Origin: Liolophura sinensis
Taxonomy: Eukaryota; Mollusca; Polyplacophora; Chitonida; Chitonidae
Direction of reading: 5' to 3'
Assembly: GCF_032854445.1 (NCBI RefSeq)
Contig: NC_088300.1
Location: forward strand, 46,741,682 to 46,805,681
DNA length: 64,000 nt
Of the stretch, positions 31,510 to 45,300 are shown piece by piece. The position numbers and the translations under genes are program-made. Each line of letters begins with the position of its first letter. The stretch's first letter is position 1. The notes under the pieces are model-generated. The model ran no database searches. It had not been told where the DNA came from and saw only the letters and a list, made by a program, of their open reading frames with translations.

Positions 31510-33120
31510 TGAACAATTATACTTATGATTATGTTTACTTCTTTCTTATTCTTATGGTTATAGTTTACTTATGGTTATTCTTATGGTTATGCTTATGTTT
31601 AAGTGCTAAACTTAGTTATGCCTATGTCTAGGCTTACTCTAGGCTTATGGTTAAGTTTAATATCTTAAGGTTGCTTTTGAATATACTTATGAGTTGATGA
31701 AGTTGAAACGCCAGTCTTTGGTATGGTTGCATGTTTCTTTACCCTCATGATTATGTTCAAGAACAAAGGCTTGATATGCTTATGTTAAGCATTAAGCTTT
31801 GTTCTGCTTATGGTTATGCGTATGATTAAGCTTAGGCTCTAAATGCAATAAGATTTGCTACGGTTATGTTTATCGTTATGTTCAAGTCTTTAGTTTTGTT
31901 ATGGTTTTGCTTATTCCTATTGTAGGTGCTATATTTTGTGAAGGATATGCTTATATGTCAGTGTTTTGATATGTTGTGGTTATGCTTATGTCCTTATTTA
32001 AGTACTAAACATTGGTATGTTTAGGCCTATGCTTGTTGTTAGGTTTAAGTGCTAAGATTATTTTGCTTGTGCTTATTTTTATACCCTCTCCCACACTCAA
32101 CAAAATGGAGGGGAAGTGGAGTGGGGAGCCATACTGGAATAACCCTGTCTGTCCGTCTGTAGGGTATTTCGGACATCCGGATTAAAGCAATACATAAGTG
32201 CCATGCTTTGGTATAATTATGCATAAGCTTATGTTTTTTTTTTTTGGTTTTTGACTGTGTTAAGCTTTCTTTTACTGATGCTTATGTTTCAGTGGTACAC
32301 TTTGTTATGTTTATGCTTATTGTTATGTTTATGCTTATTGCTTATTGTTATGTACTAAAGCTTTTTATGGTTATGTTTAGCTTAGTATTTCAATGCTGAG
32401 CTTTGATAATTATGCTTAGGCTTATGTTTATTTATTTTTTTTCAGTGCTAGGCCATGTTCTGGTTATCAGCCTGACCACTACAAAACTTATGATTTAGTT
32501 ATGATTTACTTAAGGTTATTCGTATGATTGTGGTTTACTTGTGGTTATTATTACGTTTATGATATACTTAAGGTTATGATTTACTTATGGTTATGATTTA
32601 CTTACGGTTAGGGTTTACTTAAGGTTATTCTTATGGTTATGTTTACTTATGGTTATGGTTTACTTATGGTTATTCTTATGGTTCACTCGTGATTATTCTT
32701 GTATTTTCTTAATCATAAGCACAGGTTTGTTGCGGTTATGCTTACGTTTCAGTGCAAAGGTTTGTTGTGTTTGTGTCCATTTTTATGTATATGTGCTTAT
32801 GTTTACGGTTTTGTTTAAGTGCTATGCTTAATTGTGGTTATACCTATGGTTATATTTAAGGGTTAATCTTTATTATGGATGTGCTTATGCTTACATACTC
32901 AATCCTTTGTTACGGCTATCAATGTATTTATTGTTATGCTAAGTCCTGGGCTTTTTATGGTTTAACATATGGTTGTTTCTCAGTGCTACGCTTTGTTATG
33001 GTTATTGCTATGTTTTAAGTGGCAAGATTTGTTCTTAGTACTGGATTAGTATATGCATAATAAAAAACACAACAAAGCTTAGCACTAACACTTAAACATA
33101 AGTTTTGCTGTCATTGTCAT
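31510..33120 (+). repeat. Degenerate TTATGG / TTATGC simple-repeat domain
   Basis: Short words such as TTATGGTTATG, CTTATGTTTA, ACTTATGGTTATTC and GTGCTAAGCTTTGTTATGG recur throughout about 1.6 kb. The strand composition is skewed (T/G-rich, C-poor). The densest part is 32500-32700. It is interspersed, not a pure tandem array. Confidence 0.8.
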
Positions 33121-33302
33121 GTTTAAGCGTTAACGTTTGTTAACGCTTTGGGGTCGGTTGATCAGAAGTGTGTTAAAAGTTAAGCCAGGTTTAAATTTTA
33201 ATACCAGTCTCGACCTAATACAAAACTAATGGAATTTAAGTTCAAACTAAAGTTAATACCAGGCCAACCTGCTAATACACTTTTGAACAACTTGGCCGTG
33301 GA

Positions 33303-33505
33303 GATAACTTCGGTGGTCTAATGGTTAAAACGTCCGCCTCGAAGTTTGGAGACCTGGATTCAAACCCTGATCGGGTCAGACTTCAAAAAATGGTATTTTT
33401 CTGCTGCTTCGCTTGGCACTCGGCGCTGGCAGGTTAGAACAAGGAAACCTGACCGGTTGGCCTGGCGTCGGTATAATGTGACAGGGCATAGAGCCACAAT
33501 AATTT
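33303..33505 (+). mobile_element. tRNA-derived SINE, family 3
   Basis: tRNA-like head with A-box (GGTGGTCTAATGGTTAAAAC) and B-box (GGATTCAAACCC), then TGATCGGGTCAG and a body with GGTTGGCCTGGCGTCGGTAT followed by AATGTGAC. The body block is seen again near 54520-54560, which supports a family. Confidence 0.65.
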
Positions 33506-34165
33506 CTAGTTATATAAAGTGCTAAGATTTGTGATGCTCAGGCTTATGTTTAATCCAATTCTGCTGTACGGTATGTTTCAGTTTGTTAAGATACGGAAAT
33601 ATTGCTCAGTTTTCGTCCTCAAACGCTATGCTATTTCCTTTCTGACAATCTGAAATATTTTGCCTTTTTGAATGTCAGTAATAGTCCAGTCAGTATATGG
33701 AATGACCCACCTATAGCCAATGAACTCGCAGGAAGTTGAACACTGAAAGTTGGAACAACTCTTTATACCATATGTAAAAGATTACTGACAAAAGATTTCC
33801 CAAAATTTCTTCCTTCTGGTGAACATCAAGAAAAGCTAGTTCCTAGATACTCTCAGCATGGCTGATAAAGCCCACCATAGTATTCAAACATTTAAATGCC
33901 TTTCCACACTCTTGAAAAATCTGAAAAAATAAATAAATAAAAGTATTTGTACGCATAGTTTTCAGTTGTCTGTGTGTTGTTGGAAAAAAAAAATCGGCAA
34001 TTTTCGAAGGACTTCCTTTTGTGTGTAATTGGTCATTCCAACTGCATAGTGTCAACTTCTGTCAACAGAAGACAAAACTTTTTACGATGTAAGGCCTATA
34101 CTCAGGTAGTAACTATAAGTAAAATCTCAGCATCTTCCCACCGATGTTATTCAAACATTGACCGA
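33506..34165. other. Intergenic DNA
   Basis: Nothing recognised. Confidence 0.4.
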
Positions 34166-34446
<281 letters not shown>

Positions 34447-34449
34447 ATC

Positions 34450-37373
34450 ATTATGTTAACTTTCTTTCCGAGTATGCCATATAATACAATAAGGTAATAG
34501 AAGTTCTAAACACATTAAGAGACACCACTAAATTCATCAGCCAAAATGGTGTATCTAAAACATGCATAATGCTTAACGCTATCACGAAGAAGTTACATTT
34601 TGATTCTTTCCACTCACAGATGCGCTTTTCTGAAAAAGAAAACATATATTCTAATGTTCTGGTTTAGCATTAGGCGCTATAGTATATAAAAAAGTTACGT
34701 GTATGCCTATTTCGCTCGTTCAGAAGACTACACCGTTGACTTCCTGTTCAAATTCAGCTCCTTTTACTCCTGCTGTTTGTCTGAAGGCTTATCAGATGCC
34801 TAGCGAAGTGCAGAAGCTTACTTTTTTATTTGACTGTTGCCCAACCCCCTCTGAGGTATTATCCGCTTTTACGATGTTCAGTTGTATGGGCGATGTGAAA
34901 ACTTGAGTGCCGTGGATAAACGGCTGACTATTAGCAAGTTAATAACCCACTTTCCGACCTGTAACGTATAGGCCTGTACAAGTATATTCTGGCCATATTA
35001 GGGGTAGATGAGGCTTTCAGTGACTGTAAAACAGTGAAAACGAATAACACTCTCGTAAAATAATACACAATTAAAATAATCAAATCAAAACATTAAAGAA
35101 AAATCATAAAATCGAGTGTTTCTTTTCGAAAGCATAGGGTTGTACAGTTGGTGTACACTTACTGTAAAACGCTATATGACTATAAATACCATGTATAGTA
35201 AAACGATTTTTTTATTCTGAAGTACCTTTTCCTGGTTTAGCTAGACAGAAAGATGTAGATACCAAGTCAGGGTCAACCTGGTGGATCAACGTGACCTGTA
35301 ATATACACAGTTAAAGCAATATAATATATTTATTTCTTTTCTTCTGATTCTCGAAATGCCTTGTATCAGATAATTTGTTATTTTTTATTAGTGATTTCAA
35401 CTTGGTGGACAGAAAACAAATGATAACTGCAGACACATATGATGTCAAACGCATGCACGCGGTAAGGCGCCATCTTAACTTGGCTGCGTCGCTTACGCCA
35501 GCTTGCTGCCCTCCACATCATAAAATCGCAAAATCTATGTGTAAATAAAAACATCAAATATCCAAGCAACTTTAAACCGTTTGATCAAATGGCAGCCGTT
35601 GAACACAACTGATAAAGGCAGTTTTCTAACAAGGAATGAATGCAAAACAAAATATAATACTTGGAACAAATTTAACACGTGTGCGTCCACAGCAAAGGTC
35701 GGTCCAGAAAGACCGTCCCTACCGTATCCGTACTGCACGGTTAAGGGGTGGTAATCTTGCCCAAATGATTTCCCCCAACTAATTCCCTCCCCTAACCGAT
35801 AACCTCCCTTTATCCTAATATCTGTAGAAATACCTTACATTGCACATAAAATCTCTTATTCATCTCAAACTTAGCCAGTGTATCTTTCGGGGATAACCCG
35901 TAATATTTTGGTTTCTTTTCATGTTAAACCAATCATATGATCTCTGCAGCTTAAATTTCAGCTTCAAATGGCTAAGACGCTGAATGACATTGATACAGGC
36001 CTATTAACACACGCATGCACAACAACAGAAGCCATATAGCACTTATGTCTAGGCCTATCGCTAAGCTATTTATGTCTGGTTAGTAGGCCTAAAGATAACT
36101 TCCATCAAAACCGATTAATACATGTCTCACAGACAAACTGGATTTGGAGCGACACCTCTTTTTATACATCATCTCGATAGCCAATTTACGATTCCTTCTA
36201 AAACTCGATATTCATGTGCCTAGTAAACTGCCCATGGTTTCCCTAAAGAGTCGGGTATGAGTTTCGACATTTATCTCACTACAGCTATGGTTGAGAAGTT
36301 CGATATAAACACTCGTGCTAGTGTTTGCTGTGATTAATGTAGCGCTAGATCATTTCGTCCTAAATTCAATTTAATATGACAGCCAAGCTAAGTGACACAG
36401 AAGAACAAACTTCATAAACTTCTGTACATTTGGTATACAGGCTCATATTTATGTACTGTTTTGTTACGAATGTCTGATTCGACGTATATGTGGATTTCAA
36501 ACCAACATACTGCTTATTTTATTATTATCGAAAGCATTATTTGAATAACTTGTGGATCAAAGATTGATAAATAGAGCCCACCTGTAACAGCAGAACTGTA
36601 ATAAAATAGAAATGTATAATACCGGAAAAGTAATAACAAACGCGATGTCGATTACGCAGTATATAATGTTCCTTTGTCTGTGAAGAAAACCAGCTATTTC
36701 ACTGTTATATGATAGGCAGATTTATGCCACTTTGATAATAACCTATATGCTCCCAAACAACAACGCAGTTTATATACGCTGAAGTTTATACATCATACAC
36801 AGGGTATCCAGCTAAACTTTTCCACATCTCTGTAATTTATGAATATACATATAAATGTCCGTCAGGTGATAACTGGATATGTGGTATATATAATATATAT
36901 GTATATATATATGTGTGTGCAATCCAATGCATGCAGCTTTGAGAAAAGTATTTGCGCACATAACATATACAAAGATAAGAAGACCATTTCATAAAAACGC
37001 ATAATATTTGTCCTGTATATGTTTTGCTTAGCAATTGTGTCTAGGGTATAGATAATAGCCCAGCCTATATACATACAGATAACAGTGGCTGTGTTATCAT
37101 CACGGACACATGTAGTGCTCCGGTACGCCTCTCTCTTGGTACCTCCATCGCTGTGCTGAGTTGTACTTTGGGAACACAAGATAACAAACTATCAAAAGTC
37201 CATTCTTCTACACAAAAGGGTCAAAAGCTAACAAAGCTGTTGAAGACAATACACGAACATAATAACTCGATCTGCTGTACATATGTATACATAGTTTGTG
37301 CAGTGATATGTGTATTATCGTGCATGCATGAAGACAACTGACGGTTTTATACGGAATCTAAAACGACTCTCCC
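34450..37373. other. Intergenic DNA upstream of the MAM gene
   Basis: No exon or repeat family is recognised. It has short TA runs at 36887-36912 and presumably the MAM gene promoter close to 37373. Confidence 0.4.
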
Positions 37374-39300
37374 ATGGGTCGAGATTTGATTGCGACACTG
37401 TGTCTGGTAGCCACGTTTTCAGGTAAGATAAATGCTCAATGCCAAAAATTCAGGAGCGATTTTAACCGTGAGACTGCAGATTTTTTTATATTGTTTATTA
37501 AGTGCATTGCCATGCATGGCATACATGTTACCAACAAAATGGCACCTTCATACCCAATCCCATGCGTATGCTATGCAGATTGGCTTCAGTGGATAAAGAG
37601 ACATATAATTACAGTCTTATCTTCCATAACTCAACTAGCGAAACTCTTAATTGAATATCTTGTTATGTTACGTGTGACCATTTGTCACCTATCACACTAT
37701 CGTCGCTGCTCTGGTTTTACTCTCTGTTCAGTACGTCTTTAATTATAACGTAATAAGTCTGGGCAATAGTTCCGTTTTTGTTTTTCGTGAAATGACTTTT
37801 TCTGTCAAAAATTTCAGATTGAAATGTATTATAATATAATGCAATTAGGTAATGAGGTGTTCTCAGACGTTGACAGTAATTGAGCCAAATTAATGCATGC
37901 GAGAACATGCCCGGCTTTTGATCAAGGTAAATATCAAGGGACTATACACCCGTCTTTTGGTACAGTATAAGCAGCAAGGAGTTCTACGGTCGTCTTTTGG
38001 TACAATGTAATACAGCAAGAAATACTACGACTGTCTTGTGGTATGCAATGTAAGTAGCAAGGAACTCTATATATATGACCGGCGTTTGGTAACCTGCCAT
38101 GTAAAAAGCAAAGAAGCCAACACACGGCCGGCTTTTTGGGTTGAAAGATGTCCTTTGTTGTTCTTTATTTCGACGTGTACAATATAACATCCGGGATGCA
38201 GGAAAACCCAATTTTACGAACGTTTAAAAGAAGGCAATTATGTGTTAAAAAAGCTAAGAAAATTTAATCCCAAATGACGTCAGTGTCTCCAACAATTCTG
38301 TCAAATAAATGAAACTTGAAGTTACTTCGAAAAGCCAACATTGATGCCGAAACTGCCATCGCTTGTTGTCCAATGTGGGACTGCCCGTCTTTAATGAAAC
38401 AGACCAGCAAGTGTTTGTAATATTCACTGAAACTCCAAGACTCCGTCTACGCATCTTACTCAAAATGTAATGTGATAATCCTTGGAGAAATTCGTCACTA
38501 AAAAACACCGTAGAAAAATAGTTGCTTTTGGATCATTTCTGGATTAATAAACATGTAACAAGTAATATATATATATATAAATAGTGTGTGCCAAAGAGAA
38601 CTACTAACTTTATGCATGTATGCATATACATGTACACTTCAGTATAAAAAAATTGCTCTGTGCGAGATGCGGTCCGTAAGCTACATAACAGTTGTAAATA
38701 AATTTTGTTACACGCTATGCAACAAAAACATTAATGATGAAAAAATATTGTATCGTTGACACCGGAACTGATTTAGGCCTATATAACATAAACCTGTTGG
38801 AGTTGTTCTTTGTACTGTTTCATAAGAGCAGACACAAGATGATTAGCCCTCTCGCTTCATAGTTTATCGAACAATGGCCTTAGTTCGTAGGTTTACAACC
38901 AGGAAGTAATCTCGTTTCTTGATCTAAGCTGTATGACCAAACAGATATCAATGACTGGCATATAGTGGTGTGCACTATGCTGGTAATCTTTATGCCCACA
39001 TGCAGCAAGTTGATATATAACCTATCAATATATAAGACCACACAGACTTATCTATATTTGTAAGCTTACCCATGAATGCATATAATTCGAATGGCCAGTC
39101 TTCTTCAAGAAAGTTGGAAGACTTGACTTCTGAGTCTATTTGAAACTTCACTGAGAAATATTTAGATTGCCTACAGGCACATAAAAGTGCTCTTACCAGC
39201 AATGTGGTGATAAGACCAATAGCCATTATTTATTCATTGGTTAGGTGTTTTACGCCATACTCAAGAATATTTAAGATATACAACGGCGGCCAGCATTATG

Positions 39301-39378
<78 letters not shown>

Positions 39379-42300
39379 GGTGGGAGAAAAAGCGGACAGA
39401 GCCCAGGGGAAACCCACGACCATCCCTTGCTGTCAGACCTTCTCATAGGCCTACATGTACAACCAGAGAGGATGCCAAATTGAGTTGAATTTGAACTCAC
39501 ACTGTCCGTATCGCCCTGGTTCATTGTTAGTGTAACGTGCTAGCAAGTTAACCACTCGGCCACGGATGCCCCCACCAATTTCTAAAATTAATGAGGTTTA
39601 CTGTTGTGCGGAAACACTGGCGTCACATGCAGAAACCTAATCTGACCAATCACGTGAGATTTATATTCCTGAATTTCTATTTATTTGGTTTATCTGATAG
39701 GTGTTTTACCCCGTGCTAAAGAATATTTCACTTATACGACGGCGGCCAGCATTATATGGTGGTAGGGAAACACGGCGGATCCCGGAGAAAGCCCATGATC
39801 ATCCACAGGTTGTTGGCCAGAGAACTGGAAAGCCATGTAGCATGCGCTGGACTTGAACTTGATCGCATCGGTGAGAGGCTCCTAGGTCACTCCTGGCGCG
39901 CTAACCACCTCGGCCACGGAAGTACTTCTTTCTAGACTTGTTAACCAAATGTGCTCATGTCAGCCTTCCTAGGTAATCCTACACGGCCTATAATAGGCAC
40001 TGGAGGGCTAGGCCTGTATTGGGAACTCTTCTACGATAGAAGTACAGAAACTGCCATTCGACGAAGATTGTGGCGGGAGGAGTATTATGGTTCGAAGCTA
40101 TGTTTATTGCTGTCTCTGAACAGTCATCATTTTACATTAACAGTTACTATGATTAACAGATTTGATAAGAATGCAGAACTATTCGGAACATTGTGTTGTA
40201 ACACCCCTAACAGTGAAATTGTTTTGTTTCATTTTGCTGTGCTTAGTTACTGGCTCATTTAACTCCACGTAGTTCTGGATGACTTTTCTTTCTGGCACTC
40301 GCATAGTCATACCTAGCTCCCATTGACCCCTGAAGGAACCATCGTAAAATTTCGGAAAACAGTCGATTACTAACCTCAGTTTACGATGCTTAGCGTCTCA
40401 GGGCACCTGACTGTTAAAGTCCTGAGCTATCGATCATCCCAAAGGTTCGTCCATCTAGATTGTCTCAGTATGACATTTTAAAATTTTGACAATCATCGGC
40501 TGTTTCCCAGGCCGCGCGATTGCAAACGATGGGCATGTTGTGTCCGAGGATGGTGAATATGAAGGGCAACCATCTTTATGAAGTTCAAACGAGAGGAGGA
40601 GTTGAACTTGCTGAACTATGGATTGATATTTACCTTTAGGGTGATTGACATCCCGGGATTTCAGGTGCCCAGAGATGCTAAGATTTGAAAGGAATAACTA
40701 AACAGGCCGGGGAGGTTAGTAATCGACTGTTTTCTGAAATTTTACAGTGGGGTCAGTGGGAGCCATCCATGACTATGTGAGTCCTGGGTTAAGCTCCACT
40801 TATCTCTACAACTTTGGTAACACTACTGGGTAGAGCTATGCAAGGTTCTATTTGATTTTCTTGGAGTAAAGCAAGAGTTCTGCAAACTCGCACCTCAGGC
40901 ACTTTTCTCATGTCTCCTGAGAAAGTACAGACCATCACCAATATGCAGGCTACAATTTCGATGCCCTTACCTTTATTCCTTAGGAGATCGCTGGCCTTAA
41001 AGATCATCGCCCCATGTTAAAACGAAACTTTTCCGTAATGATGGTCGTGGTGAGTGTAAACAGTGTTGCCTCAGTGTATGGAGAGCTCTCACCGAGTCTG
41101 CCTTAACATAGTTCATTTTGAAGCCTACAATTGCTGCAATATTTTACTGACACAGATGTAAACTACTAGTCAAAGAACTAGTCCACCTGTGTGGTCAAAA
41201 GTCATTTATTCAATTCCTCAAAAATTTGAAGCAGGGCCAAATGCTACTTAAGTCACTAGTCATTGCTTACGTACGGGACAATATCAGGGATTCTACCAAT
41301 CAATTTGCTGCAGAGAGGCCACATAGCCAGCTTGCCATGGCTTTAGACACCCAGGTTTTAAAGGATACATGAAAAGGAACTATAAGACAAATATTATGTT
41401 TCTATGCCAAATGAAGAAAACTATGCCCCAGAAGTTTTGTTAAAACAATTTCGTTTTTAGGGTAATTTTTATATCTGTTAATTACCCCTCTATATTATGC
41501 ATATTTCCCGTCAGTGGTTGGATTTTTTCAGAAATTATTCGTTGATCTTGCTTGGAACTTGGTGAACAGATATCCCAGATATGCCTCGAGCCCGGTGATC
41601 AGTGTGGCAAGGTGACATGTACACAGATACTGCATGGCTTATTCGGGCTAGCATTCTGTCTGTTTCCCACACCCCCTCCCCCATTCAGCCAGACCCCGTC
41701 CGGTCTGTCCCCCAGAGTGTTTTCTCAAACAGGGATCATCGTTGACTTCACCGCTTCAAGCTGTTTAACTTCCTGACTGACTGCTGGGGCCTTAAGAAAA
41801 ATGTACTTTGAAGCCGTTTTTACGCCCCCCGCCCCCCCCCCCCACAAAAAATTTGTTTGTACTCTTATATGTTATTGCAAGTGATAATCTGCACATTTAG
41901 AAATAAAACCAAAGTGTTTCCTGTATCCTTTAATTTTGTGAAATGACCAAGTCAATTTTTTTGTAGCCTGCTTATGGTAGTCGGCTAAATGACCTTTTTT
42001 AGCTAACAGAAGTTAGACGGCCACAGAATTTTGGTAAAAAGGGGCCCCAGGACAGCTGCCTATCTAATCCAGCAGGAAAATCACTTACCTTTAGAAATCA
42101 ACCCTGTCTTAAAGTTTGGTACACACTCTTGTCACAAGTCATCAGCTTGTAAAAATATATTTGAAGGTCGAATAATATGAATAATATGTCTTTGTATTTA
42201 TAACTTGATGCAGAGTCGTGTCACTATAATCAGTGCTCTTGTGAGCTGACGAAGGCTTTATACATTCATCTGAATGACAACTGGACGAACCCTAGATATA

Positions 42301-45300
42301 TTCCTTTACCTCCGTAATATTGTGTGGGTGTAAAGCCTAGTTCATCAAGTCTACCTACTTATTTGATTATCTGAGATTCACCACAGCATAAAATATTTAA
42401 CAGCTTTGTTAGTGTCTCCCATGTGTAGTTCATTTTGGTTACTGGTACCTACCTTTGTCTTTATCAGCATCTCAGAATCATCTTCATTTCTGAACTGACA
42501 CATTTTCAGCATGAATAATTGGTCAGTATTCATATTTTACATAAAGAGAACCCTATTGGTAATGAGTTCTTGTTTTATTTCCAGCTACCTTGGCACAGCT
42601 GGACTGTGACTTTGAACAGGGTGACATTTGTCAGTGGACACAGGTCCCTAAAGGTCAGGATGAGCTGGACTGGAACATCTTGAAAGGAGCAACAAGCTCC
42701 CATGGAACTGGACCATCAAATGACCATACCACAGGAAGTATGTATTTACATCATATAAGGTTACAATCTGCTTCACTAGGAGAGCTTGAAGGAGGAAACT
42801 TTGTAAACATTTTTGTATTGATTACATGAAAAACTGAAAAAATTAAGTCTACACCTGTCCATACTCTCATATTAATAGAATGTTTACAATTCTGACCTAA
42901 CTTCATAGTGCTTTTATTTCTTGATTTGTTGTTAGAATTGAAAACACCATCTTTTGGCTGGATGTATGTACACGTAAGTTCTAGGTCTGGGGGATTAAAA
43001 AAACTTGCTTTTAAGCTGCTCGGACACATGAGTTGCGGGTTCAAGCCCCACTTTGGACAGGGAATTTGTAGATTCCCCTACTCTCACTGTTTGTGAGGTT
43101 TTCCTGACAATACAGTCCAAGGCACCCAAATGGCTTTTGGCAAGGTGCTACGTTTGTTGAAGACCACTTGTCTTCACCAATATGGTCTGCATATCTGTAC
43201 ATCACATGCAGGAAAGTTGGTCACATGTGGGAAAATTGGTCACTGGTGGGAAAATTGGTCATATGTGGGAATGGTTGATTTTATACCTCTGGCACACCAG
43301 TTTTTCCACTTATGATTTTCGTTATATAAGTGAAAAATTGTTCATCTTCTTGTTGAACAGCAATGAAATGAACAAGTATATAAAATAATAATGCTCTGCG
43401 CCATATACATGTAGATATTTGAAATTTACCTGTTGTTTGAAAACTATTGCTTGCATCCCTACATAACAAAGATTGTCAGGTAATTTGTAATTCGTCTTTT
43501 TTTGGAATTCAATAACTGTGGGTTGTTAGTGAGTTTACCATAAGCATGCATATATTTGTATGTTTTTGCCTTTTGTTTTTGGCTTGTATTTGCAGGAAAT
43601 GTATAATTGTGTTATTGCAGTGACATGGTTGTGACATTGCTGATGTGGCCTAAAACACTAATCAGTCACTCTTCATGTTTTAGCTGGCTTCTACATCTAT
43701 TTGGAGACCACTGTGAGGAAAGAAAATGCTCGCGCTCAACTGCTCAGCCCATCCGTATCCCTGTCAACCAATCAGACACGCTGTTTCTCGTTTTGGTACC
43801 ATATGTATGGACCTGATGTAGGAGCACTGAACATTTACACGCAATCTGGCACACAACCAGTCCTGTTATGGACCAGGAAGGGCACAAAAGGCAACAAATG
43901 GTTACAGGCAAAGGTGGATATATCGACAACACAGGCAGCAAATCTTCAGGTATAGGCTTTGACTGTGTTATTAGAATATCACAATGCAACATGCACTATG
44001 TCAATGTGTCTTTTAATTTAATTGGTTTTGTTTGTTTATTCATCATAATATATGAATAAACAGCTGAAGAATGCTGGGAATAACTTTGATGTGAATGGCA
44101 GGAATTAAGTCCACAGATGTATGATTTGTAGTGTTTATTGATTGCTGATTGCAGCAGGTAAGATACTAGATTAAGAAGGTGGTGTCAGAAGACTTTTCAT
44201 GAAGATGACAAAATAATACCTTGTTTGAAAGAGAAGACAACACCAGGCTAAACATATATACATCGATAAATTATCCCACATGAAGTTTAAGAACATAACA
44301 TTTTGTCTGTGATGTTGAGATATTGTAGTTTAAAGTAAGCAAATTTGCACATATTGAAAAAATCAAAAAATTACACACAAAAAAATGCCATTTTGATCTA
44401 TCCCTCTGCCTGAAAAATTCAGGTTATGTTGTTTATTGTCTTTTTTTTTTCAATATTGAAACGTCAACAGTGTGTCTTCTCAGTTCGCTTGGAGTATCTT
44501 TTTTGGCCTTAATTATGGTGTGACATGCCCATGTGCAAATAGTGTCAAATGGTGTCAAAATAACCTTGAAAGGTGATTCAGTGAACAAGTGGTTAGTGTA
44601 CTAGCACTGCACAATGATTTAGGAGCCTCCCACCAATGCTCTCCATGGTGTCATACGCGTGAATTGAGATTTTCTAGCAGCCTATTGAACTATTTATTAA
44701 ACTGTTTATTAAACTAAAGCTCTTAATTTAGGTAATTTTGGAAGGTGTTGTTGGTCATGGTTGGAATGGTGATATTGGTATTGATGATGTCACCCTTTCT
44801 TCCCAGTCTTGCAAAGCCCCAGGTAAATAAAATTTTCTCTTGCTGTCATTTGTCAGTAAATTTGATTACATGTGCCGAAGATCATAGATTCTGTGATATG
44901 CATATTGAGATACTTACCAGCAGCACTCGTCTGTACATCTAGTTTCAGAGGAAAATGTCAGTGAAAAAACTTACTAATTTAAAATATTTTTACCCAGCTA
45001 TAACCAGTAAATATTTTAAATACTTTGTTAAATGTGTTTGGTTTTCAATACATAAATGAACTCAACATTAATGCTTAGTATTTCTTCAAGAAGTAAGGAC
45101 CTTCATCAGTGCTTGTGCAGTTTGCAGGTGAACTCTCTTTAGTATAGACACACATAAGAAAAACAAGGCCATCTTAATTTCTTCAGCTACTGAGATTTCA
45201 CCGACCAACTCTGTTCCTGTGGCCACACAATGTGACTTTGAGGACAAGAAACTGTGTGGTTGGACACCTGATAAAAACGGTGATCATGTGGACTGGAGGT

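Larger units (their letters stand above)
37423..42584 (+). other. MAM gene intron 1 (5.2 kb)
   Basis: The GTAAGA donor follows TTTTCAG at 37422 and the acceptor TTTCCAG is at 42584. The split codon restores Ala. It holds a minisatellite, two SINEs and a foldback element, listed separately; 40783-42584 otherwise shows nothing but a C-run near 41830. Confidence 0.85.

Noticed and set aside
31510-33120. Interstitial telomere repeat
   Set aside because: The words are TTATGG/TTATGC rather than TTAGGG, and the array is irregular.
33303-33375. Functional tRNA gene
   Set aside because: A- and B-box-like blocks are present but paired stems do not form convincingly, and the sequence continues into a repeated SINE body; the same reasoning applies to 24300-24418 and the family 1 heads.
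39951-40262. 103-codon frame on + strand in MAM intron 1
   Set aside because: No recognisable family; it has no acceptor/donor pair in a phase that would join exon 1 to exon 2.
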